Of a stretch of 64,000 bases of DNA, positions 48,831 to 62,056 are shown one piece after another; the stretch's first letter is position 1, and every line of letters begins with the position of its first letter. This DNA comes from Alteribacter natronophilus (lineage in GTDB: Bacteria; Bacillota; Bacilli; Bacillales; Salisediminibacteriaceae): the NCBI RefSeq assembly GCF_006007885.1, contig NZ_VCRO01000002.1, positions 496,001 through 560,000 of the forward strand. Direction: 5' to 3'. Below the pieces are notes generated by a model. That model saw only the letters and a list, made by a program, of their open reading frames with translations. It was not told where the DNA came from and did no database searches. The position numbers were made by a program, and so were the translations under genes.

Positions 48831-48940
48831 AACAGGTAAAACCTGCTAAGAGCGGACCAATTCGGCTAAGTACAAGTAAACCCAAAATAGTACAACTAAA
48901 CCCCTGCGAGAGACAGGTGAAACCTGCTAAGAGCGGAAAA
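48831..48940. repeat. Array of words spaced 20-21 bp between whiA and crh
   Basis: Forms of ACARGTRAAMCC start at 48831, 48871, 48891 and 48912 (one position near 48851 is degenerate). In addition CAGGTRAAACCTGCTAAGAG occurs twice as a 22-25 bp direct repeat, 81 bp apart. Confidence 0.6.
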
Positions 48941-49007
48941 ACGGGCCGGCGGCTAGCCAGGCTCACAAAAAATAAATCAGATAAACGGGGAAAAGGGAGG
49001 AAGAGAC

Positions 49008-49265
49008 ATGATCGAAGAAAACGTAACGGTAAAAAGAAAATCAGGACTTCAGGCCCGGCCGGCAGCACTTTTTGTCCAGGAAGCAAACCGCTTCACATCT
49101 GAAATCTTTATCGAGCGGGACGGCAAAAAGGTGAATGCAAAAAGCATTATGGGGATTATGAGTCTGGCTGTCGGAGCAGGGAAGTCCATTTCCCTCACGG
49201 CTAAAGGCAGCGACGAAGAGGAAGCCATGGCAGCACTTAAGGAGTTTGTTGAGAAAGAGGAATAG
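49008..49265 (+). CDS. crh: Catabolite repression HPr-like protein Crh
   Basis: HPr paralogue of 85 aa that works only in regulation: when phosphorylated at Ser46 by HprK it helps CcpA. The active-site His15 of HPr is Gln here (SGLQARPAALFVQ), which defines Crh and rules out a transport role. The Ser46 region KSIMGIMSLA is intact. GGGAGG precedes ATG 49008. A small terminator follows. Confidence 0.96.
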   Translation: MIEENVTVKRKSGLQARPAALFVQEANRFTSEIFIERDGKKVNAKSIMGIMSLAVGAGKSISLTAKGSDEEEAMAALKEFVEKEE

Positions 49266-49268
49266 TGT

Positions 49269-49290
49269 AACGGTCTGAGCAACCGTTTTC
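49269..49290 (+). terminator. Terminator of crh
   Basis: AACGGT/ACCGTT stem followed by TTTC; short. Confidence 0.5.
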
Positions 49291-49303
49291 ACAGCAGCCG
49301 AAT

Positions 49304-49353
49304 TCAAAAAAACGGGGTGCCCCGAAGGTTTGAACCTTCATGGGGTACCCCGT
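49304..49353 (-). terminator. Terminator of clpP
   Basis: Long hairpin: ACGGGGT/ACCCCGT outer arms and GAAGGTT/AACCTTC inner arms. On the minus strand it is followed by seven T. Confidence 0.9.
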
Positions 49354-49376
49354 TCGTGGTGTACAGAGAATATCAG

Positions 49377-49964
49377 TTACTCAGGTTTTTTTGCCATTAC
49401 GTCATCGATCAGACCGTACTTCTTGGCAGATTCAGCTGTCATGAAGTTGTCGCGGTCTGTGTCGCGCTGAATGACTTCAAGAGGCTGGCCGGTACGTTCC
49501 GCAAGGATCTGATTCAGCTTTTCGCGCATTTCAAGAATACGCTTGGCATGAATTTCGATATCGGAAGCCTGACCCTGGGTGCCGCCGAGCGGCTGGTGAA
49601 TCATGACTTCACTGTTTGGAAGGGCAAAACGTTTCCCGGGTTCACCGGCAGCGAGAAGGAAGGCGCCCATGCTGGCTGCCATTCCGATACAGATTGTCTG
49701 TACCTTCGGCGCGATGAACTGCATCGTATCATAGATCGCCATACCTGAGGTGATGGATCCGCCCGGGCTGTTAATGTAAAGTGAAATGTCTTTCTCCGGA
49801 TCTTCTGCTGCAAGGAACAGAAGCTGGGCAACGATGGAGTTGGCCACGTTGTCATCAATTCCGGATCCGAGCATGATGATACGGTCTTTAAGCAGGCGGG
49901 AGTAAATATCGTATGCACGTTCTCCCCGGTTTGTCTGTTCAATTACTGTAGGAATTAAGTTCAT
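49377..49964 (-). CDS. clpP: ATP-dependent Clp protease proteolytic subunit
   Basis: Serine protease core that forms double heptameric rings fed by ClpX, ClpC or ClpE; 195 aa. Catalytic Ser in [11 protein letters not shown] (about 97) and His in MIHQPLGG (about 122). ATG 49964 has AGGAGGA 7 nt upstream and gives the standard [16 protein letters not shown] start; the longer open frame is not conserved. A CtsR operator overlaps the promoter, as expected for a heat-inducible clpP. Confidence 0.98.
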   Translation of the reverse strand: MNLIPTVIEQTNRGERAYDIYSRLLKDRIIMLGSGIDDNVANSIVAQLLFLAAEDPEKDISLYINSPGGSITSGMAIYDTMQFIAPKVQTICIGMAASMGAFLLAAGEPGKRFALPNSEVMIHQPLGGTQGQASDIEIHAKRILEMREKLNQILAERTGQPLEVIQRDTDRDNFMTAESAKKYGLIDDVMAKKPE

Positions 49965-50021
49965 GTAAAATCCTCCTCTGGTCTTTTTTAACGGCGTATT
50001 TTTCCTGATGAAGGTACCTTT

Positions 50022-50052
50022 ATCATAACCGCAATGGTCAATGAAGGTCAAA
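50022..50052 (-). promoter_or_regulatory. clpP promoter with CtsR operator
   Basis: GGTCAATGAAGGTCAAA (50036-50052) matches the CtsR heptad repeat RGTCAAANANRGTCAAA with one mismatch. On the minus strand, TTGACC (50051-50046), 18 bp and TATGAT (50027-50022) form the promoter, so the operator covers the -35 and spacer. Confidence 0.85.
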
Positions 50053-50329
50053 TAATTACGCCCTATGTAAGTGATAAATAAATCGACACTTTTCATGATA
50101 GCCTAATCCACGCCTGTTCAAACACCTTATCCTCAATAATAGAGCAAGTCAAACAAATCACTGCTCCGGACAGGCAACGCCTGCTCACCCGGACCTTTAA
50201 CTTACAGATATTACAGAGGGAAAGCGCATACATTATATGATAGAATAAACCCGTGCCGCATTAGAGACCGAGCGGTTGTTTCAACACTTTGTCACATCAT
50301 GTATACTGAAGTGAGGGAGGTTTTACCTC
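50053..50329. other. Intergenic region between divergent clpP and sigL
   Basis: AT-rich spacer. A TATACT at 50302-50307 could serve sigL, but the -35 is unclear. No ORF or hairpin worth naming. Confidence 0.4.
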
Positions 50330-51688
50330 ATGATGAATATGGATTTAGGGCTTTACCAGCAGCAGACAATGAAACTTGTAATGACAAACGAGCTGAGGCA
50401 GGCGATTACGATCCTGCAGTACTCTGCGCTGGACTTAAATCATTATTTACACGAACAGCAGCTTGAAAATCCGCTTATTGAACTGAAGGAGGACCGGGCA
50501 CGTGAAGAGCTCGTCCGGGACAGTATGAACCTTCAGACACCGCAGTATGATAACCGTAACAGCCATCACGATTCGGATGATGTTTATTCTCCTATAGATA
50601 ATGTAAGCAGCCGGACAGAAGGGCTGCAGGACGCACTGCTTCATCAGATCAGGTTTCTCGATATTGCTGATCAGCAGCGTCGGATTGTTGTGTATCTCGC
50701 GCTTAATGTGGATGAAAACGGCTATTTGCCCTACGGCATTGAAACGTTTGCCGAAGAGCTGAATGAAACGGAAGAGGATACCCAGGCGGCCCTTTATATC
50801 CTGCAGAGTCTTGAACCGTCAGGTGTCGGAGCCCTGTCACTTAAAGACTGTCTGCTTCTGCAGCTCAGACGGCTTGAGAACCGCGACCCCCTTGCAGAGC
50901 GGGTTGTAGAGCACGATCTTGATCTTCTCGCCGGCCGGCAGTATAAAAAGATCGCAAAGCAGGAAGGGGTCACTCTTCAGGATGTACAGAGTGTCGCCGA
51001 TCTGATCCAGACGCTGAATCCAAAACCGGGCGCTGCGTTTTACGATGAGCCTGCCGAATACGTTACGCCGGATATGACCGTAAGGAAAGTCGAAGGCCGG
51101 TACGAAGTTCTGCTGAACGACCACTATCTTCCGAAGGTGCACATGAACCGCAATTATGAGAAGATGCTTCAGCAGAAGGATGCGGAGCTGAATGACTATC
51201 TGAAGCAGAAAAAAGAACAGCTGGAATGGATTATAAAAAGCATTGCCCAGCGTCAGGAAACCCTCCGTAAAGTAACGGAAGCGATCGTTTCACGTCAGGA
51301 AGCTTTTCTGGACGAAGGGGCGGGTCATCTGAAGCCGCTCACCCTGAGGCAGATTGCCGAAGAGGTGGATGTACACGAGTCAACCGTTTCCCGTGCCACC
51401 TCAAGAAAATACGTTCAGACGCCCCAGGGCGTGTTTGAACTTAAGTATTTCTTTACTTCCGGTGTAGGCGGAGGTTCTGCAGAAGGTGATGGAGATTCTT
51501 CCGAGAAGGTGAAGATCTATTTGAAGCGCCTGATCGATCAGGAATCAAAAAATAAACCTCTGTCGGATCAGAAGCTTGCCGATCTGCTGAAATCGGAATA
51601 CAGCATTCATGTCTCCCGCAGAACAGTAGCGAAGTACCGTGATGAAATGCACATTCCTTCCTCGTCCAGAAGGAAACGATACGCATAG
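50330..51688 (+). CDS. sigL: RNA polymerase sigma-54 factor (SigL)
   Basis: Alternative sigma factor that directs transcription from -24/-12 promoters with bEBP activators, 452 aa. N-terminal Gln-rich activator-interaction region (LYQQQTMKLVMTNELRQAITILQ), core-binding middle, helix-turn-helix near 350-370 (TLRQIAEEVDVHESTVSRAT) and the RpoN box SRRTVAKYRDE near the end. GGGAGG lies 9 nt before ATG 50330. No -24/-12 promoter was seen in the window. Confidence 0.96.
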   Translation: MMNMDLGLYQQQTMKLVMTNELRQAITILQYSALDLNHYLHEQQLENPLIELKEDRAREELVRDSMNLQTPQYDNRNSHHDSDDVYSPIDNVSSRTEGLQDALLHQIRFLDIADQQRRIVVYLALNVDENGYLPYGIETFAEELNETEEDTQAALYILQSLEPSGVGALSLKDCLLLQLRRLENRDPLAERVVEHDLDLLAGRQYKKIAKQEGVTLQDVQSVADLIQTLNPKPGAAFYDEPAEYVTPDMTVRKVEGRYEVLLNDHYLPKVHMNRNYEKMLQQKDAELNDYLKQKKEQLEWIIKSIAQRQETLRKVTEAIVSRQEAFLDEGAGHLKPLTLRQIAEEVDVHESTVSRATSRKYVQTPQGVFELKYFFTSGVGGGSAEGDGDSSEKVKIYLKRLIDQESKNKPLSDQKLADLLKSEYSIHVSRRTVAKYRDEMHIPSSSRRKRYA

Positions 51689-51707
51689 ACCGGAAAGGAT
51701 ATGTACC

Positions 51708-51962
51708 ATGAAAACAACACTTACTTTTTACACAAAAAAAGACTGCCCTCTCTGTGAGGGCGGTCTTGCTCTTCTTCTTTCCCTTCAGGAAGAGTACAGC
51801 TTTCAGGTGGAGGAAGTGGACATTTACCGCAATGAAGCCGATCTTGAAAAATACCAGATCCGCATTCCGGTGGTGGAAGCTGAAAACGGAGCGGTTCTCG
51901 ATGAAGGAATTCTTTCAACGGAAACGCTGAAACATAATCTGAACAAACTGTTAACAATATAA
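51708..51962 (+). CDS. Glutaredoxin-family protein
   Basis: Small thioredoxin-fold protein of 84 aa with an N-terminal beta strand and a CPLC redox motif (residues about 13-16), cis-Pro region RIPVVE. Probable thiol-disulfide exchange in the cytoplasm; target unknown. ATG 51708 has GGAAAGGA upstream; it begins 19 bp after sigL, so the two are likely co-transcribed. The same small gene sits before cggR in many Bacillaceae. Confidence 0.88.
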   Translation: MKTTLTFYTKKDCPLCEGGLALLLSLQEEYSFQVEEVDIYRNEADLEKYQIRIPVVEAENGAVLDEGILSTETLKHNLNKLLTI

Positions 51963-51965
51963 TTC

Positions 51966-52064
51966 TTGAATCAGGATTCTTTACTTGCTACAATGACTTT
52001 GGAAAGTCGTAAAACGATTTTCCGCAGATCATTTCCATATTGCAGGAAAAAGGATCTTTTTTTT
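51966..52064 (+). promoter_or_regulatory. cggR-gapA promoter with structured leader
   Basis: TTGAAT, 17 bp, TACAAT (51966-51994), start near 52001. The RNA would open with a GGAAAGTCGT/ACGATTTTCC hairpin (52001-52023). A second stem, AGATC/GATCT with TTCC/GGAA inside (52026-52057), is followed by eight T, an attenuator-like layout. Confidence 0.7.
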
Positions 52065-52072
52065 CGACCTGT

Positions 52073-52108
52073 TGGGACATAATATGTCTATGAGGGACTA
52101 TTTGTGTC
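52073..52108 (+). promoter_or_regulatory. CggR operator
   Basis: TGGGAC-N6-TGTC-N4-AGGGAC-N6-TGTC. This matches the B. subtilis CggR operator CGGGACN6TGTCN4CGGGACN6TGTC except for the first base of each half. It lies downstream of the promoter, fitting repression by roadblock. Confidence 0.9.
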
Positions 52109-52197
52109 CCGATCCCGAGCTATGCGTATTCGCTCGTTTCACTATGCCCGGGGATCGTTACATATAAACGGACAAATTAAAAAAGGAGCTGCAGCCT

Positions 52198-53229
52198 ATG
52201 AACCGACTGCTGGATATTCAAAAAAAGCTGCTTCCCGAACTCGTGGACACGATGGGCATGAGATATCGGATTCTCCGCTTCGTCCGGTTAATGCAGCCGA
52301 TTGGCAGACGAAACCTGGCAGCAAGTCTGGAGATGAGTGAGCGTGTGCTCAGAAGTGAAGTGATGTTCCTCAAGGATCAGGGCCTCCTGAACGTTGCCAC
52401 TTCAGGAATGACCCTGACAGAAGAAGGGCACAATTTACTTGTTCAGCTGGAAGAAGTCATGAAAGAGACGTTTGATTTAAGCACCATGGAAAAACAGCTG
52501 GCTTCTCTTTTTCAGCTCAAACAGGTCGTAATTGTTCCAGGGGACAGTGATGATTTTCCCTGGGTCAAAAAAGAAATGGGACGCGCCTGTGTTTCCTTTA
52601 TGAAAAAAAACCTGTCTGAAAGCGACGTTATTGCCGTAACCGGCGGGACCTCCATTTCCGCGGTGGCTGAGATGATGGTACCGGATGCCGGTTTCCGGGA
52701 GGCACTGTTTGTACCGGCTCGCGGCGGGCTGGGGGAACAGGTGGAAAACCAGGCCAACACTATCTGCGCCGAGATGGCCCAAAGAGCCTCCGGCAGGTAC
52801 CGGCTGCTTCACGTCCCCGACCAGCTGGGACAGGGATCGTATAAGTCCCTGATTGAAGAACCTTCCGTTCGGGAAATACTCAGTCTTATACGGTCTGCAA
52901 CAATGGTTGTTCACGGGATCGGGGAAGCAGAAACGATGGCCGAGCGCAGGCAGTCCCCGGCAGACGTTATTGACAAGCTCCAGAGAAAAAAGGCGGCAGC
53001 AGAAGCGTTTGGTTATTATTTCGATCATAGCGGGGATATTATCCATAAAGTGCTTACGATCGGACTTCAAATGGAAGATCTGGCTGCTCTGCCAAACGTA
53101 ATTGCAGTAGCCGGAGGATCGTCAAAAGGAGATGCGATCCGCGCCTACATGAAGCAGGGGCCGAGCGAAGTTCTTGTCACGGACGAAGGGGCCGCGAAGA
53201 CCATACTGGGAAAAGCGGACAAGGCCTGA
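52198..53229 (+). CDS. cggR: Central glycolytic genes regulator CggR
   Basis: SorC/DeoR-type repressor of its own operon, 343 aa; fructose 1,6-bisphosphate relieves repression in B. subtilis. N-terminal winged helix (about 20-85, PIGRRNLAASLEMSERVLRS) and a sugar-binding effector domain (about 90-340) with VTGGTSISAVAEMM and GIGEAETMAERR. AAAAGGAG precedes ATG 52198. First gene of the glycolytic operon; its operator lies 90 bp upstream. Confidence 0.96.
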   Translation: MNRLLDIQKKLLPELVDTMGMRYRILRFVRLMQPIGRRNLAASLEMSERVLRSEVMFLKDQGLLNVATSGMTLTEEGHNLLVQLEEVMKETFDLSTMEKQLASLFQLKQVVIVPGDSDDFPWVKKEMGRACVSFMKKNLSESDVIAVTGGTSISAVAEMMVPDAGFREALFVPARGGLGEQVENQANTICAEMAQRASGRYRLLHVPDQLGQGSYKSLIEEPSVREILSLIRSATMVVHGIGEAETMAERRQSPADVIDKLQRKKAAAEAFGYYFDHSGDIIHKVLTIGLQMEDLAALPNVIAVAGGSSKGDAIRAYMKQGPSEVLVTDEGAAKTILGKADKA

Positions 53230-53298
53230 AAAAAGGCTTTTAATATGTGAATCAAGGGGAATACCCTTTGAAATATAAAACTTTCTTTACCAACTTAA

Positions 53299-54321
<1,023 letters not shown>

Positions 54322-54349
54322 GCCTCCCGCGATTCCACATCAATATTCC

Positions 54350-54386
54350 GAAAGAGGAAACGGAACTGCTCCGCTTTCCTCTTTCA
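54350..54386 (+). terminator. Hairpin after gapA
   Basis: GAAAGAGGAAA arm pairs with TTTCCTCTTTC; no T run follows, so partial termination or mRNA protection is more likely than a full stop. Confidence 0.55.
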
Positions 54387-54427
54387 TCCTTACTTAACTA
54401 TTTTCAACTGTATTGGTTATCAACCCA

Positions 54428-54500
54428 ATAAGAAGCGCAAGGCGGCGACTCCGGCGTTACCAGCGGAAAGCGCAAGCCTGAAGCGATTCCGGCATCGCCG
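54428..54500. repeat. Repeat fragment between gapA and pgk
   Basis: GAAGCGCAAGGCGGCGACTC and CAGCGGAAAGCGCAAGCC match the core of the dispersed repeat family, without the terminal inverted repeats. Confidence 0.55.
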
Positions 54501-54534
54501 GTCAAAAATACAAGTGTATGAGGAGGCCATCTTC

Positions 54535-55719
54535 ATGAACAAAAAATCAATTCGTGACCTCGACCTTAAGGGTAAACGGGTTTTTTGCCGTGTTGACTTT
54601 AACGTGCCTATGAAGGACGGCGAAGTCACTGACGACACCCGTATCCGTGCGGCACTTCCTACCATTCAGTACCTTACTGAAGAGGGGGCCAGAGTGATCC
54701 TTGCCAGCCACCTTGGCCGTCCCAAGGGTGAAACAGTGGAAGAACTCCGCCTTGACCCTGTAGCTGCGCGTCTCAGTGATCTTCTTGGAAAAGAAGTTCT
54801 CAAAACAGACGAAGTCTATGGTGATGAACCGAAAAGAGCTATCGAACAGCTTGGCGAGGGAGATATCGTTCTTCTGGAAAACGTCCGTTTCGAAGCAGGC
54901 GAGGAAAAGAACGACGCTGAGCTTGCCGGTGCTTTTGCTGAGCTTGCCGATGTTTATGTAAACGATGCATTCGGAGCAGCTCACCGAGCACACGCGTCTA
55001 CCGAAGGGGTGGCTCACCACCTTCCAGCTGTGGCAGGTCTGCTGATGGAAAAAGAACTTGATGTTCTCGGAAAAGCCCTTTCAGAGCCTGAGCGCCCGTT
55101 CACAGCCATCATCGGCGGTGCAAAAGTGAAGGATAAAATCGGGGTCATCGAAAATCTTCTCGATAAAGTGGACAACCTCATCATCGGCGGCGGACTTGCC
55201 TACACGTTTATCAAAGCACGCGGCTATGAAATTGGGAAATCTCTTCTTGAAGAAGATAAGATTGATCTTGCAAAAGAGTTCATGGCAAAAGCCGAGAAAA
55301 ACGGCGTTAACCTTTATATGCCTGAAGATATTGTTGTTGCCGATGATTTCGGCGAAGACGCAAACACCCAGGTTGTGGCCATCGACAGCATTCCGTCGGA
55401 CTGGGAAGGTCTTGATATCGGACCGAAAACCCGTGAAACATTCGCAGAAGTCATTTCTTCATCCAGACTTGCCATGTGGAACGGACCGATGGGTGTATTC
55501 GAACTCGAAACATTTGCCAACGGTACTAAGGCTGTGGGCGAAGCTCTTGCCAGCGCAGAGAACACGTACACAGTGATCGGCGGCGGTGACTCCGCAGCTG
55601 CAGTTGAAAAGTTCGGTATGGCGGACCGCATGGATCACATCTCCACAGGCGGCGGTGCCTCCCTTGAATTTATGGAAGGCAAAGACCTGCCTGGCGTCGT
55701 CGCACTGAACGATAAATAA
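54535..55719 (+). CDS. pgk: Phosphoglycerate kinase
   Basis: ATP-forming step from 1,3-bisphosphoglycerate, 394 aa. N-terminal domain [13 protein letters not shown] and the SHLGRPKG loop bind the acid; the C-terminal domain has GGAKVKDKI and [11 protein letters not shown] for the nucleotide. GAGGAGG lies before ATG 54535; an upstream in-frame ATG at 54514 precedes this site and is not used. The gap to gapA is 213 bp and holds a hairpin and a repeat fragment. Confidence 0.98.
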   Translation: MNKKSIRDLDLKGKRVFCRVDFNVPMKDGEVTDDTRIRAALPTIQYLTEEGARVILASHLGRPKGETVEELRLDPVAARLSDLLGKEVLKTDEVYGDEPKRAIEQLGEGDIVLLENVRFEAGEEKNDAELAGAFAELADVYVNDAFGAAHRAHASTEGVAHHLPAVAGLLMEKELDVLGKALSEPERPFTAIIGGAKVKDKIGVIENLLDKVDNLIIGGGLAYTFIKARGYEIGKSLLEEDKIDLAKEFMAKAEKNGVNLYMPEDIVVADDFGEDANTQVVAIDSIPSDWEGLDIGPKTRETFAEVISSSRLAMWNGPMGVFELETFANGTKAVGEALASAENTYTVIGGGDSAAAVEKFGMADRMDHISTGGGASLEFMEGKDLPGVVALNDK

Positions 55720-55784
55720 GCAGACACACCGGAGCTGACCCAAGTTGCAGGCTGCCGCTGTATTATCGCCTCATGCTTTTTTAA

Positions 55785-58239
<2,455 letters not shown>

Positions 58240-58323
58240 CGTGTTTCCGGCAGGTAAACGCACATGCAGGAACGAATACGTTTTTTGGTTCTTCAAAAAC
58301 CTGAAAAAATAAGGAGTGTTTGA

Positions 58324-59613
<1,290 letters not shown>

Positions 59614-59629
59614 ATCTATGCTGATACAA

Positions 59630-59664
59630 AAACCTCTGCCGTTACACCGGCGGAGGTTTTTTGC
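59630..59664 (+). terminator. Terminator of the glycolytic operon
   Basis: AACCTC/GAGGTT outer and GCCG/CGGC inner arms, then six T. Confidence 0.9.
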
Positions 59665-59779
59665 TTTATACGTAACTATATATTATCTGGTCAGAGAAGC
59701 GGTTCACATAATAATTCTGGAAACAAGGGTAGAACTGGTGGAAGCCGGATCATATCATAACGATGGGATAGTGAGTGGA

Positions 59780-60160
59780 ACTAAATACGATAACCGCGGA
59801 ATTGTATTAAAACGACGGGGTAGGGAGTGGGACTTAATACGATAACCGCCAAATTGTATTAAAACGATGAGATAGGGGGAGGAACTTAATACGATAACCG
59901 CCAAATTGCATTAAAACGAAGGAATAGGGAGAGGAACTTAATACGATAACCGCAAAATTGTATTAAAACGAAGGAATAGGGAGAGGAACTTAATACGATA
60001 ACGCCAAATTGTATTAAAACGACGGGATAGGGAGTGGGACTTAAAACGATAACCGCCAAATTGTATTAAAACGATGAGATAGGGGGAGGAACTTAATACG
60101 ATAACCGCCGAATTGCATTAAAACGATGGAAAATGAAGTGGAACTAATACGATAGAAGGC
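59780..60160. repeat. Tandem array, 52-bp unit, seven copies
   Basis: Units begin ACTTAATACGATAACC at 59780, 59832, 59884, 59936, 59988, 60039 and 60091, with a partial eighth at 60142. Each unit has a TTAATAC...GTATTAA dyad separated by 15 bp, and the word TTAAWACGAT appears twice per unit at alternating 25- and 27-bp steps. Copies differ by a few bases, chiefly in the GGGATAGGGAG part. No ORF spans it credibly. Confidence 0.93.
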
Positions 60161-60387
60161 GAGTCGCATCATAACTCCAGATTAAACAAGGAGTAATGAT
60201 GCATCCCGGCTCCACTCCACTCAACAAAGCATAACTTACATCCACCATTGCTGTCACGGCAATCACAAACAACACAATTGACCACATCCGGGCTTAATCA
60301 TTCTGCTCCACTGGCAACAGAACCTTTTTTACGTTAAGTTAATCTGGAGAAAGTCCAATACAGACAGTATTACAGGAGGCTATTAAA
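60161..60387. other. Spacer before the oxidoreductase gene
   Basis: Nothing firm. TTGACC at 60278 has no fitting -10; AAGGAG near 60190 precedes only an 11-codon frame. Confidence 0.35.
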
Positions 60388-61443
60388 ATGACCAGCCCAA
60401 AACTCCGCGCAGCGATCATCGGCCCCGGGGGAATTGCCCGCGGGGCCCATGCGCCTTTTTACATAAAAGACAGCAGAACGGAAATAGCTGCCGTCGTATC
60501 GCGCACCCATGAAAAAGCGGCAGCATTTGCGGAAGAGTTCCATATTCCCGCCGCCTACGACTGCGCAGATACGATGCTTGAAGCGGAAAAGCCGGATCTC
60601 GTAAGTATATGCACGCCAAATAAGTTTCACCGGGAAATGGTACTCAAATCACTGGAAGCCGGATGTCATGTCCTCTGTGAAAAACCTCCGGCCATGACCG
60701 CAGAGGAAGCAGAGGAAATGGAAGAAGCAGCCGAAAGAGCAGGCCGGCACCTTGTCTACGCGTTTCACCACCGCTATAATCCGGAAACCCGGGTGCTCAA
60801 AAAGGCGATCGAGTCAGGGGATCTCGGCTCTATTTATCATACCAGTGTTCAGGCGATGAGAAGGAGAGGTATTCCCGGGTGGGGTGTCTTTACTTCAAAA
60901 GAGCTCCAGGGAGGCGGCCCTCTCATCGATGTTGGAGTGCATATGCTGGATCTGGCCCTCTACCTTACCGGCTATCCCGAACCTGTTGAAGTGATGGGAG
61001 CCACACATAAGCGGATCGGGAACCGCCCTGGTACGGGACTGATGGGGCAGTGGGATCCGGAAAACTACAATGTGGAAGATCTCGCTTCCGGCATGGTCCG
61101 TTTTCAAAACGGGATGAGCATGGTGATCGAAACCTCCTTTGCTGCCAATCAGCAGGATGAGGAAACACTGAACGTCAGGCTGCTTGGCGACAGAGGTGGT
61201 GCCGACACGTCACCGCTCCGCCTGTATGAGGAAAGGTACGGCGCGTTGTTCGACTCAGCTCCCGCGTTCCTGGAGAAAACAGATTCCGGGTCAAGCTATG
61301 AGCGGCAGATCACTCATTTCATTGACTGCTGTCTCGATAAAAGCAGACCCCTTGCCACACCGGCCGATGGAACCACAGTCCAGAGGATTGTTAATGCCAT
61401 TTACGAGTCCTCTGCAAAAAGCTCTGCAGTAAGCCTTATATGA
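60388..61443 (+). CDS. Gfo/Idh/MocA family oxidoreductase
   Basis: NAD(P)-dependent dehydrogenase of 351 aa acting on a sugar, inositol or related polyol; the substrate is not evident. Rossmann domain (about 1-125) with IIGPGGIARGAHAPF, where Pro-Gly-Gly replaces the usual GxGxxG spacing slightly, and CEKPPAMT (usual EKP motif). The C-terminal domain holds GGGPLIDVGVHMLDLALYL with the catalytic His. AGGAGG precedes ATG 60388. It stands alone, with no transporter or regulator next to it. Confidence 0.9.
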   Translation: MTSPKLRAAIIGPGGIARGAHAPFYIKDSRTEIAAVVSRTHEKAAAFAEEFHIPAAYDCADTMLEAEKPDLVSICTPNKFHREMVLKSLEAGCHVLCEKPPAMTAEEAEEMEEAAERAGRHLVYAFHHRYNPETRVLKKAIESGDLGSIYHTSVQAMRRRGIPGWGVFTSKELQGGGPLIDVGVHMLDLALYLTGYPEPVEVMGATHKRIGNRPGTGLMGQWDPENYNVEDLASGMVRFQNGMSMVIETSFAANQQDEETLNVRLLGDRGGADTSPLRLYEERYGALFDSAPAFLEKTDSGSSYERQITHFIDCCLDKSRPLATPADGTTVQRIVNAIYESSAKSSAVSLI

Positions 61444-61501
61444 CCTCACACCTTGGGTTTTGAAAAAGTCTGAAAATTAAACTGCAACCGCAGAAATAGT
61501 G

Positions 61502-61530
61502 TTGCGTCGGCTCCTCAACTCTGATAAACT
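61502..61530 (+). promoter_or_regulatory. secG promoter
   Basis: TTGCGT, 17 bp, TAAACT, ending 67 bp before the secG start. Confidence 0.6.
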
Positions 61531-61597
61531 CAGAATTAGATTAAATGGACGAGTCAGATCTTAACGTCCTTTTCAGAGTCGGATGGAGGTGGAGAGA

Positions 61598-61828
61598 TTG
61601 GGAACATTTGCGTCAATACTTCTAGTAATTGTCTCCATTTTGCTTATTGCAGTAGTACTTCTGCAATCCGGGCGCAGTGCCGGACTGGCCGGAGCGATTT
61701 CGGGCGGTGCCGAGCAGATGGTGGGTAAACAGAAAGCGCGTGGTCTGGAAGCAGTTCTAAGCAAGACAACAATCGTTCTTGCAGTACTGTTTTTCGTCCT
61801 CACACTTACCGTTGCGTTTTTCATGTAA
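61598..61828 (+). CDS. secG: Preprotein translocase subunit SecG
   Basis: Small subunit of the SecYEG channel, 76 aa, two membrane segments (about 3-23 and 53-74) joined by the conserved loop [21 protein letters not shown] 61598 with a GGAGGTGGAGAG site upstream gives exactly the B. subtilis length; ATG 61583 would put the ribosome site inside the gene. SecA is encoded at 8757 in the same window but as a separate unit. A terminator follows. Confidence 0.95.
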   Translation: MGTFASILLVIVSILLIAVVLLQSGRSAGLAGAISGGAEQMVGKQKARGLEAVLSKTTIVLAVLFFVLTLTVAFFM

Positions 61829-61840
61829 TAACGTCATTTA

Positions 61841-61876
61841 CAGCAGTAAGGGCATAGTGCCCTTGCTGCTTTTTGC
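61841..61876 (+). terminator. Terminator of secG
   Basis: AGCAG/CTGCT outer and AGGGC/GCCCT inner arms followed by TTTTTG. Confidence 0.85.
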
Positions 61877-61994
61877 TGTGGGCAGGGAGCTGACCTGTCA
61901 GCTTCGGGAGAGCGTCACGTCAGGATTTGCGAGCCTGTCTATGTTTCTGCCCCTGCAGTGGAGGGAAAAGCAGAAACAGAGGAAAGCTCTTCAC

Positions 61995-62024
61995 GTGACA
62001 ACGGGGGAAATCGTTACGTATGAT
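61995..62024 (+). promoter_or_regulatory. Promoter of the first hydrolase
   Basis: GTGACA, 18 bp, TATGAT; start near 62031, leaving a very short leader. Confidence 0.5.
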
Positions 62025-62056
62025 AGAACAAGACTTCACAAATGGATGTGAATCAA

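Noticed and set aside
48803-49102. 99-codon frame before and into crh
   Set aside because: Runs through the repeat array and overlaps crh in a different frame; very basic low-complexity product.
59780-60160. CRISPR array
   Set aside because: The whole 52-bp unit repeats; there are no unique spacers and no cas genes nearby.
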